Source: Cytophagales bacterium | GTDB taxonomy: Bacteria > Bacteroidota > Bacteroidia > Cytophagales > Cyclobacteriaceae | Reading direction: 5' to 3' | Length of the DNA: 5,084 nucleotides | Assembly (NCBI GenBank): GCA_029262935.1 | Contig: JAJCYK010000308.1 | Span: 1-5,084 of the forward strand | Part shown: positions 1 to 5,084 of the stretch, piece by piece | Layout of the letters: each line of letters starts with the position of its first letter | How positions within the stretch are numbered: the first letter of the stretch is position 1 | The notes under the pieces: generated by a model | Told to the model about the DNA's origin: nothing | Seen by the model: only the letters and a program-made list of their open reading frames with translations | The model's database searches: none | Program-made: the position numbers and the translations under genes

Positions 1-2
1 AA

Positions 3-1529
3 TTCAGCTACAAACAAAACCCCAGGGAAAAACTCCCCCCCATCATCAACAGTGAATTCCAGGAAGTGAGGCCCCTTATTTCACCTGATGGAAAGACCCT
101 ATATTTTAGCCGTAGACACCATCCAGAAAATATCGGAGGTACTGCCGATTTTCAGGACGTTTGGATGTCTCATTTAGTAGATGGGAAATGGTCCTTGCCT
201 ACAAATCTTGGTGCGCCGATTAACAACAAAAAGGCCAACACCCTATGTAGCATTACTCCTGATGGCAAAATAGGACTGTTTCTGGATAGCTACAAATCGG
301 TAAAGACAGCATTGGGATCGTCAGAGTTAACCTCAGATGGCTGGCGTAAACCCAGAGGAGTTGAAATCAAGGATTTTGTTAACCTCAGTTCCTACTATGA
401 CTTCCACCACTCCGAAACCAAGGGCGTACTCATTATGGCTATCAACAATGGTAGAGGTTCTGGGGATCAGGACTTGCATTTTTCTTTACTGCAGAAAGAT
501 GGCTCCTATGCTAAACCTGCAAACATGGGCAGGATTGTAAATAGTAGAAAAGCGGATTTCGCCCCCTTTTTAGCGGCCGATGGCAAGACCTTATTCTACG
601 CTAGTTATGGTCATAAGGGAGAAGGGGGCAGCGACTTATATGTAACACAACGGCTAGACAACAGCTGGAGAAAATGGTCCAGACCCACCAACCTAGGACC
701 TTTAGTAAATTCTCCAGACGATGAGAACTACGTCTCGGCCACCGCTGATTTGACAACCATCTACTTTGAAAGTTATCCTAAAGGGTCAAACGAAAAAGAT
801 ATATACCGGGCTCCCTTCAACTTGGAACTACTGCTTAATCCGGTTAAGGAAGACGTGCTGGCGGAGGCAGAAGTATCTCCCCAGACCACGACGGCTTCTA
901 CTGCCGTGGTTGATGACCAGAAGGAAATTGCGGCGCCCCAAAATACTCCCGTAACCGCCAAGCAGGTGGCGAAAAAAACAACTGATGCGACAACCCAGCT
1001 CATCCCTACAGCACCAAGCACCGCTAAGACATCTCAAGAACCAAGCACCGCACCCCAGATGGATAAAGTAGACTCCAATAATCCATCTCGTCTTATTGCG
1101 GATGTCGGGTCGTTCACGGTGCAACAATCATTTGTCGGAGGCAGAGTAGAGTCCAAAGTATTAAACAACCTCTATTTTGGATCCGATAGTCACCAACTTG
1201 CGTCCGGCTATCGAGGTAAGTTGGATGAGATCTCCAGAATCATGATTGGTAGGCCAGATATGGAGGCCTTCATTGAAGGCCATACAGATAATGTGGGAGC
1301 GATCGATGTAAACCTGCGTATTTCATATTTAAGAGCCCAAGCCGCTGCTCATTACATCATTGACCAGGGCATTCCCAGTGGTAGGATTGAAATCAACGGT
1401 AGTGGTGAAGCTCATCCAATTGCCAGCAATGATGACGAATCCGAAGGGCGGGAATTGAATCGTAGGGTAGAAATTACTTTAACAGACGCTGCCGGAGCTC
1501 AATTATTGTTTGTTTTGCATGGAGAGTAG
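3..1529 (+). CDS. OmpA-family envelope protein with PD40 beta-propeller repeats (5' end missing)
   Basis: This is the C-terminal 508 residues of a larger protein. The reading frame is open from the window edge, and the residues before the GTG at 66 fit the PD40 repeat, so that GTG is internal and the true start lies upstream. Counting from the codon at nt 3, PD40/WD40-like strands with the (S/T)PDGKTLYF signature occur near 22-37, 82-96, 186-201 and, degenerate, 242-258. A Thr/Ala/Pro/Gln-rich linker follows (about 281-366), then an OmpA C-terminal domain (about 386-493) with GHTDNVG, LRAQ and NRRVE motifs. Asp429 and Arg444 match the residues that bind diaminopimelate in peptidoglycan in this family. 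The inferred role is anchoring an outer-membrane or periplasmic assembly to peptidoglycan. Bacteroidota proteins such as PorE of the type IX secretion system share propeller and OmpA domains, but many paralogues exist and no carboxypeptidase-regulatory domain is evident here, so no gene name is given. Signal peptide and TPR regions, if any, are off the edge. Confidence 0.9.
   Translation, partial: FSYKQNPREKLPPIINSEFQEVRPLISPDGKTLYFSRRHHPENIGGTADFQDVWMSHLVDGKWSLPTNLGAPINNKKANTLCSITPDGKIGLFLDSYKSVKTALGSSELTSDGWRKPRGVEIKDFVNLSSYYDFHHSETKGVLIMAINNGRGSGDQDLHFSLLQKDGSYAKPANMGRIVNSRKADFAPFLAADGKTLFYASYGHKGEGGSDLYVTQRLDNSWRKWSRPTNLGPLVNSPDDENYVSATADLTTIYFESYPKGSNEKDIYRAPFNLELLLNPVKEDVLAEAEVSPQTTTASTAVVDDQKEIAAPQNTPVTAKQVAKKTTDATTQLIPTAPSTAKTSQEPSTAPQMDKVDSNNPSRLIADVGSFTVQQSFVGGRVESKVLNNLYFGSDSHQLASGYRGKLDEISRIMIGRPDMEAFIEGHTDNVGAIDVNLRISYLRAQAAAHYIIDQGIPSGRIEINGSGEAHPIASNDDESEGRELNRRVEITLTDAAGAQLLFVLHGE
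1014..1051 (+). repeat. Short direct repeat in the linker of the OmpA-family gene
   Basis: The 11-mer CCAAGCACCGC occurs at 1014-1024 and again at 1041-1051, exactly 27 nt (nine codons) apart. Both copies are in frame and encode the PSTA motif of the low-complexity linker. This looks like a small slippage or duplication event in a region free to vary in length. It is not a mobile-element signature. Confidence 0.6.
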
Positions 1530-1573
1530 TACATCCTTTCATTGATGAGGTATTCCACAAGCAGTCTTAAGGT
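1530..1573. other. Convergent intergenic gap
   Basis: This 44-bp gap separates the tail of the OmpA-family gene from the tail of the MmcQ/YjbR gene on the other strand. I looked for a GC-rich hairpin followed by a T-run on either strand and see none. Termination is either factor-dependent or occurs inside the opposing gene. Confidence 0.6.
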
Positions 1574-1927
1574 TTACAATGCAGCAAGTTCTTCCTGCAA
1601 CGCTTTACTTAATTTACTCGCTACCAATTCGTACGAATCATCTATCCATTGAAAAATGTCCCCTTGTTCTAAGGAACCATCAATTTGAAGAGAATTCCAG
1701 TGTTTCTTATTCATATGATATCCGGGAATTACTGCATCATGCTGTGCACGCAATTCCAGAGCTTTTTCTGGATCACATTTTACATTAATAAGTTCGAATT
1801 CCACGGAATCTGCCAAGGCAAATGCCTTGCCCATCACCTTGAATACTGCGGTGGTGGAATCGAATGGGTAATCCTCAATTACGCCCTTTTTGGTGCAACA
1901 ACATTGGCTTAGTACGGCGAAGGTCAT
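1574..1927 (-). CDS. MmcQ/YjbR family protein
   Basis: A 117-residue protein, the normal length for the MmcQ/YjbR (CyaY-like fold) family. Recognisable family signatures are KKGVIEDYPFD (13-23), FKVMGKAFAL (29-38), INVKCDPEKALELR (47-60) and PGYHMNKKHWNSL (68-80), followed by a helical C-terminus with WIDDSYELV (94-102). Family members are small cytoplasmic proteins often annotated as DNA-binding, but a specific function is not established. The ATG at 1927 is supported by alignment of residues 6-16 (LSQCCCTKKGV) to the usual LRxYCLxKKGV beginning. Three consecutive cysteines (9-11) stand where the family usually has one. The start codon directly follows the TAA of the upstream small membrane protein gene, with no intervening base and no Shine-Dalgarno site, so translation is probably coupled. 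It is the last gene of the ispG cluster. Confidence 0.88.
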   Translation of the reverse strand: MTFAVLSQCCCTKKGVIEDYPFDSTTAVFKVMGKAFALADSVEFELINVKCDPEKALELRAQHDAVIPGYHMNKKHWNSLQIDGSLEQGDIFQWIDDSYELVASKLSKALQEELAAL

Positions 1928-2122
1928 TTAAAACAGGCGTTTAACAATCAAAAAAATCACCCCTAGCAAAAAGATGACAATTGATATTTTGTTAACCCCA
2001 TGCATCATCCGCAGGTTAAAGTTACTTGGACGGGTAGGATCCTTTTTTCTAAAGAAGTACCCAAAAACTTCACCAACTTTAAAATAGTCCTTAAAGGAAT
2101 TTTTTTTGCTTGATTCTTCCAT
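1928..2122 (-). CDS. Small single-pass membrane protein (probably the DUF6728 type of Bacteroidota)
   Basis: A 64-residue protein with a polar, lysine-rich N-terminus, a central FFRKKDPTRPSNFNLRMMH stretch (23-41), and one hydrophobic segment (about 46-60, ISIVIFLLGVIFLIV) ending in KRLF. By the positive-inside rule the charged N-terminal part should be cytoplasmic, although the basic KR after the segment weakens that prediction. I recall small Bacteroidota proteins with the same YFFRKKDP...NFN.R.MH pattern, annotated as DUF6728. That assignment is from memory and moderate. No function is known to me. It starts 5 bp after the ispG stop (ATG at 2122) and its TAA abuts the ATG of the MmcQ/YjbR gene, which makes it the middle gene of a tight three-gene cluster. 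No Shine-Dalgarno site is present; the upstream bases are A-rich, as is usual in Bacteroidota. Confidence 0.8.
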   Translation of the reverse strand: MEESSKKNSFKDYFKVGEVFGYFFRKKDPTRPSNFNLRMMHGVNKISIVIFLLGVIFLIVKRLF

Positions 2123-2127
2123 AGTTT

Positions 2128-4107
2128 TTAATTCAATTGAGTTCCAGGTTCAATCCATTGCTCATCCTCCTTGATAATGTCTATTAACGCATCTACCGCC
2201 TGAGCTGAGGGTACGCCTCTTTGTACCACTTCTTGACCGCGATACAAAGTAATTTTGCCCTTTCCAGACCCTACATAGCCATAATCCGCATCTGCCATTT
2301 CTCCTGGTCCATTGACAATACATCCCATAATACCAATCTTAACCCCTTTCAAGTGATCGGTACGTGCCCGTATTTTAGCAGTAGTTTCCTGTAAATCAAA
2401 CAAAGTACGGCCGCAAGAAGGACAGCTAATGTACTCCGTTTTAGTCATTCGGGTCCGTGCAGCTTGTAATATGCCAAAGGCAGTCTGATTGTATAACTTG
2501 ATGGAGTCCAAGCGTGTTTGTTTGTTAGGATAGTAACGTAACTCTTGACTTAAAAATACCCCATCGCCAAGTCCATCTATCAATAAAGAGCCCATGTCAG
2601 TGGCTGCATACAGTTGAAAGGAGGATACTTCTGTCGTTTGATACTTTCTTGCAATGATCACGGGATGTTTTAAATCATTTCGCATCAATTCAAAGATCAA
2701 CCTCCTTTGGTCGGCCCGGGCATGCTGATTATCCGTTTCTAACCAAAGTATCGCCTGGTGCTCGGACCTTAGTGCAGCTATGGCATCAGGAAATTGGGAC
2801 ATATTCAAACGAATGAAATTCATATGCGGGTGGCGTTTGGATTCACCCAGTTGTTCCAAGTTAAATAAAGGAAACCTGTGCGGGTCGTCCTGTTCCTTCC
2901 AGCTGGTAAAGTCCAAGATTTCCTTAAGGCCATTGGGCAGCATAAACGATATCGGTTGATCTCCGGAATAGATAAAGTCGGCCCCTAAATCATTCATTTT
3001 CCATTTGTCCAATTCAGCTAAATAGAAATGGCCAATGCTTTTTAAATCCTTATACTCAAGAGCATCTACTCCCCTAAAGTCCACTACCACTCTTGGGACC
3101 TGATGACCTCCAAAGACGCCTACTTCCTCCGTGTCTCGCCGGTGATAGCTAAATGGGTCTAGCGGTGGATCATCCACTGCCGGAATGTGTTCATGTTTTT
3201 GTCGTCCCAAATAACGGTCTACCAAGGCTTTGGCCACCGGGGCTTCAAATTCTGGTTCCTCTGTAAGACTTACCCTCACCGTATCCCCTAGCCCATCTTC
3301 CAGCAAACTCCCAATCCCCACCGCGGACTTCATGCGGCCGTCTTCACCTTCCCCAGCCTCAGTAACCCCCAAATGAAGTGGATAAGGTTTGAGGTTTTCG
3401 GCGCTTAATTTATTGACTAGCAAACGATAAGCCTGCACCATTACCTGAGTATTGCTCGCTTTCATGCTCAAGACAATCTGGTAGTAATTTAGCTCCTCGC
3501 AAATTCTTAAAAATTCTAGCGCCGATTCCACCATACCTAATGGAGTATCTCCATATCGGCTCATTATGCGATCTGAAAGAGAACCATGGTTGGTGCCAAT
3601 GCGCATCGCGGTGCCGTATTCTTTACAGATTTTGACTAGTGGCGAAAAGCGATCCCGAATGCGGTCCAATTCCTCTTGATATGACGCTTCCGTATACTCT
3701 ATGGTTTGAAATTTCTTTTTATCCGCGTAATTACCAGGGTTAACTCTTACCTTTTCAACAATACGAGCCGCTAATTCTGCCGCATTGGGCGTAAAATGTA
3801 TATCTGCAATCAAGGGGACGTGAATGCCCTCTTTGTTTAAACCTTTTTTAATTTCTGCCAGGTTTTGGGCTTCCTTTAGACTAGGCGCAGTAATTCTTAC
3901 GTATTCACAGCCAGAATCAACCATGCGCTTTACCTGATCAATGGAACCTCTGGTATCCATGGTATCTATGGTGGTCATGGATTGAATTCGAATGGGGTGG
4001 TACCCACCTAAAGGAAGGTCTCCAATGGCGACTTCCAACGACTCTCGTCGTGAATAACGGGTTAGGCTGGTGCAATAGCCTTTAGCATCAAGGATGTCGG
4101 ACGACAT
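2128..4107 (-). CDS. ispG: 4-hydroxy-3-methylbut-2-en-1-yl diphosphate synthase, three-domain type
   Basis: IspG (GcpE) reductively converts methylerythritol cyclodiphosphate (MEcPP) to HMBPP in the cytoplasmic MEP isoprenoid pathway, using a [4Fe-4S] cluster and electrons from ferredoxin or flavodoxin. The 659 residues fit the long form known from Bacteroidota, chlamydiae and plants, not the roughly 370-residue E. coli form. The N-terminal TIM-barrel domain (about 15-300) contains PIRIQSMTTIDTMDT (38-52), ADIHF (101-105), RVNPGN (121-126) and GTNHGSLSDR (171-180). The inserted A* domain spans about 310-545. The C-terminal cluster domain has SCPSCGRT (561-568) and GCIVNGPGE (595-603). Cys562, Cys565, Cys596 and Glu603 correspond to the cluster ligands Cys270, Cys273, Cys305 and Glu312 of E. 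coli, so the enzyme should be active. The ATG at 4107 gives an N-terminus of normal length. It follows the SDR gene by 69 bp and leads the two small genes downstream. Confidence 0.97.
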   Translation of the reverse strand: MSSDILDAKGYCTSLTRYSRRESLEVAIGDLPLGGYHPIRIQSMTTIDTMDTRGSIDQVKRMVDSGCEYVRITAPSLKEAQNLAEIKKGLNKEGIHVPLIADIHFTPNAAELAARIVEKVRVNPGNYADKKKFQTIEYTEASYQEELDRIRDRFSPLVKICKEYGTAMRIGTNHGSLSDRIMSRYGDTPLGMVESALEFLRICEELNYYQIVLSMKASNTQVMVQAYRLLVNKLSAENLKPYPLHLGVTEAGEGEDGRMKSAVGIGSLLEDGLGDTVRVSLTEEPEFEAPVAKALVDRYLGRQKHEHIPAVDDPPLDPFSYHRRDTEEVGVFGGHQVPRVVVDFRGVDALEYKDLKSIGHFYLAELDKWKMNDLGADFIYSGDQPISFMLPNGLKEILDFTSWKEQDDPHRFPLFNLEQLGESKRHPHMNFIRLNMSQFPDAIAALRSEHQAILWLETDNQHARADQRRLIFELMRNDLKHPVIIARKYQTTEVSSFQLYAATDMGSLLIDGLGDGVFLSQELRYYPNKQTRLDSIKLYNQTAFGILQAARTRMTKTEYISCPSCGRTLFDLQETTAKIRARTDHLKGVKIGIMGCIVNGPGEMADADYGYVGSGKGKITLYRGQEVVQRGVPSAQAVDALIDIIKEDEQWIEPGTQLN

Positions 4108-4127
4108 GAATTAAGAATTTTACTTAA

Positions 4128-4151
4128 AATTAACCTTTCTAAAGGTAAATT
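4128..4151. repeat. Interrupted palindrome between the SDR gene and ispG
   Basis: On the plus strand the arms AATT-A-ACCTT and AAGGT-A-AATT flank a TCTA centre. This gives nine complementary pairs with one A:A mismatch in each arm, within 24 nt. It lies 21-44 bp upstream of the ispG start. The core has only two G:C pairs and no good T-run follows on the minus strand, so it is a poor intrinsic terminator for the SDR gene. An operator or leader hairpin is possible. The minus-strand bases at 4147-4140 read TACCTTTA, one mismatch from the Bacteroidota -7 element TAnnTTTG, so it could overlap an ispG promoter. The only TTG upstream (4173-4171) leaves a 23-nt spacer, which is rather long. Confidence 0.4.
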
Positions 4152-4176
4152 GTTTGCATTTCAGGGTTAACAACGA

Positions 4177-4890
4177 TTATATATCTCCTAATTGAGGTCT
4201 AATTAATATCTCTTCTACTACTGTTCTGGGCGAAAGAGAAAAAGCATCAAAGACACAAGCGGCTACATCCTCCACGGGCATAAAGCGCTCAGGAGGTAAA
4301 TCTACTTCCCCCCAACTGTCGGATAAAGCGGGTCCCGGCAGTACTGAAGTCACCCGAATGCCGTGCGCTTTCAATTCTTCACGTAAGACCTTAGAAAACC
4401 CTAAAAGGGCGAATTTTGCAATGCAATAACTGCCTCCATACAGGTAGGGTATGATACTGGCAATGCTACAAATATTGATTATATGACCTTGCTTCCGGCT
4501 TATCATGTTGGGAAGCAAGTGCCTGGTAAGATGGTAGGCACTATAAAGATTTAATTCGATCATGGACTCCAAGGCACCATCGGGCTCATCAGATATTTTT
4601 CCGGGAATAAACCCACCCGCATTATTAACCACTAAGTCAACATCAAGACCCTTTTGTACTACGAATTTTGCAAACGTATCTACGCCGGCCTTTTTTGATA
4701 GATCTGTAGCAATGGTGTCTAACGAACCTGTGCCGGGTAATGCGCTATGCTCCTCAAATAAGGCATCCAGTTTTTCCTGACTACGGGAGCAAGTGATAAC
4801 GTTCATTCCGGCAGCTGCTAACTTTAAAACCACCGCTCTGCCAATCCCTCTACTTCCTGCGGAAACCACCGCCGTTTTACGTTCTGTCAT
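4177..4890 (-). CDS. Short-chain dehydrogenase/reductase (classical SDR) family oxidoreductase
   Basis: A 237-residue classical SDR with a Rossmann fold. The cofactor loop is SAGSRGIG (10-17), followed by the NNAG motif (89-92), Asn114, Ser142, and Tyr155 and Lys159 of YxxxK. Ser, Tyr and Lys keep the standard spacing (Ser 13 before Tyr), so the catalytic tetrad is complete. Arg14 in the loop and Arg36 after the second beta-strand suggest preference for NADP(H) over NAD(H). PGP (185-187) is the usual post-catalytic PG motif. The first glycine of the canonical TGxxxGxG is Ala11 here, with Gly12 next to it. Substrate cannot be read from the sequence; FabG-like ketoacyl reduction and YdfG-like reduction are both possible. 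The ATG at 4890 places the first beta-strand at the correct distance. The gene is divergent from the MlaE-like gene and precedes ispG by 69 bp. A TATTTTTC sequence (minus strand, 4913-4906) is a one-mismatch -7 candidate but would give a very short leader. Confidence 0.93.
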   Translation of the reverse strand: MTERKTAVVSAGSRGIGRAVVLKLAAAGMNVITCSRSQEKLDALFEEHSALPGTGSLDTIATDLSKKAGVDTFAKFVVQKGLDVDLVVNNAGGFIPGKISDEPDGALESMIELNLYSAYHLTRHLLPNMISRKQGHIINICSIASIIPYLYGGSYCIAKFALLGFSKVLREELKAHGIRVTSVLPGPALSDSWGEVDLPPERFMPVEDVAACVFDAFSLSPRTVVEEILIRPQLGDI

Positions 4891-4931
4891 AGTTTGATAA
4901 TCTTAGAAAAATAATAACTCACAGTTTTTAG

Positions 4932-4939
4932 TATATTTG
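4932..4939 (+). promoter_or_regulatory. Candidate Bacteroidota -7 promoter element for the MlaE-like gene
   Basis: TATATTTG matches the Bacteroidota primary-sigma -7 consensus TAnnTTTG exactly. The expected start of transcription is about 4944-4947, giving a leader of about 80 nt before the ATG at 5025. No clear TTTG or TTG lies at the expected -33 position (about 4909-4913 is A-rich), so the call rests on the -7 match and its location. Confidence 0.5.
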
Positions 4940-4948
4940 CTCCGGCAG

Positions 4949-4980
4949 GCCTGAAACTGCTCAATTAAAGTAGTCCGGGC
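4949..4980 (+). promoter_or_regulatory. Predicted 5'-leader stem-loop before the MlaE-like gene
   Basis: Bases 4949-4953 (GCCTG) pair with 4976-4980 (CGGGC), and 4956-4961 (ACTGCT) pair with 4969-4974 (AGTAGT). This gives 11 pairs including two G:U, with a small internal loop (AA opposite C) and a 7-nt loop. If transcription starts from the TATATTTG element, the hairpin would sit almost at the very 5' end of the mRNA. No T-run follows, so it is not an intrinsic terminator. It may be a stabilising 5' hairpin or a regulatory structure. Chance pairing is possible. Confidence 0.35.
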
Positions 4981-5024
4981 AACTGATATTGTCTACTAAA
5001 TGTAGCTATTCCCGAAGATTTTTA

Positions 5025-5084
5025 ATGAAAAGTATTGGTAAATATTTCATGTTCTTAGGATCACTGTTTGTCAACAGGGAGTCC
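5025..5084 (+). CDS. MlaE-type ABC transporter permease, first 20 codons only (3' end off the window)
   Basis: An ATG at 5025 opens a frame that runs to the edge of the window, encoding MKSIGKYFMFLGSLFVNRES. This closely resembles the beginning of Bacteroidota MlaE/YrbE-family permeases, which typically start M-K-x-I-G-K-Y, followed by a short hydrophobic stretch and then an N-R-E or similar motif. MlaE proteins form the inner-membrane permease of the Mla phospholipid transporter, normally with an MlaF ATPase and an MCE-domain MlaD protein encoded nearby. Only 20 residues are visible, so the call rests on N-terminal pattern recognition. The start is supported by a TAG stop in frame at 4971-4973, no other in-frame ATG after it, and the upstream -7 element. 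No strong Shine-Dalgarno site is seen. Confidence 0.6.
   Translation, partial: MKSIGKYFMFLGSLFVNRES

Larger units (their letters stand above)
4891..5024. other. Divergent intergenic region
   Basis: This 134-bp region lies between the divergently transcribed SDR gene and the MlaE-like permease gene. The part near the SDR gene is AT-rich. A rightward -7 element and a leader hairpin are described separately. No ORF, tRNA or recognisable riboswitch is seen. Confidence 0.7.

Noticed and set aside
66..68. GTG at 66 as the start of the OmpA-family gene
   Set aside because: The frame stays open to the window edge, and the residues before it (NSEFQEV) complete a normal PD40 repeat. The gene therefore starts upstream of the window.
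773..1127. Two overlapping minus-strand open frames (82 and 99 codons) inside the OmpA-family gene
   Set aside because: They lie opposite the low-complexity linker, overlap each other in different frames, and their translations show no recognisable domain. They are best explained as shadows of the real gene.
1579..1912. Plus-strand open frames of 69 and 75 codons opposite the MmcQ/YjbR gene
   Set aside because: The minus-strand protein has clear family motifs across the whole interval. The plus-strand translations have none.
1925..1930. Possible frameshift or fusion between the small membrane protein gene and the MmcQ/YjbR gene
   Set aside because: Each protein has a complete length and a natural start or end on its own, so the TAA-ATG junction is better read as two separate, translationally coupled genes.
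4562..4780. Plus-strand open frame of 72 codons opposite the SDR gene
   Set aside because: It is antisense to well-conserved SDR sequence, including the NNAG region, and has no recognisable features.
1..5084. Defence system, mobile element, CRISPR array, integron or biosynthetic cluster
   Set aside because: No transposase, integrase, nuclease or toxin-antitoxin signature, no spaced repeats, no terminal inverted repeats and no compositional break were seen. The recognisable genes are housekeeping or envelope functions.

Overview
The window looks like a chromosomal segment of a Bacteroidota bacterium. The evidence is the long, three-domain form of IspG, a PD40/OmpA-type envelope protein, a small FFRKKDP-type membrane protein, the start of an MlaE-like permease with a Bacteroidota-like N-terminus, a general lack of Shine-Dalgarno sites, and one exact match to the Bacteroidota -7 promoter element (TAnnTTTG). 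Order or family cannot be fixed from this sequence alone. Base composition and codon use look even throughout, and I see no mobile element, CRISPR array, tRNA or rRNA.

Layout. At the left edge, reading rightwards, is the 3' part of a gene for an OmpA-family outer-membrane/peptidoglycan-linking protein with beta-propeller (PD40) repeats. It meets, tail to tail across 44 bp, a leftward block of four genes. In transcription order these are an SDR oxidoreductase (4890-4177), ispG (4107-2128), a 64-residue single-pass membrane protein (2122-1928) and a MmcQ/YjbR-family protein (1927-1574). The last three are packed with gaps of 5 and 0 bp and are almost certainly co-transcribed. The SDR gene is separated from ispG by 69 bp that hold a 24-nt interrupted palindrome. 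At the right edge, divergent from the SDR gene, the first 20 codons of an MlaE-type ABC permease gene (5025 onward) lie behind a TATATTTG -7 element and a predicted 5'-leader hairpin.

How the genes work together. IspG carries out the penultimate-stage reductive step of the MEP isoprenoid pathway and keeps all its iron-sulfur ligands. The two small genes after it probably share its transcript, but nothing in their sequences shows a role in isoprenoid synthesis. The OmpA-family protein and the MlaE-like permease are both envelope functions but are not in one operon here. The window is mostly housekeeping. I did not find a convincing undescribed system. The points most worth checking are the duplicated motif inside IspG, the tight ispG/small membrane protein/MmcQ cluster, the leader hairpin before the permease gene, and the altered first glycine in the SDR cofactor loop.
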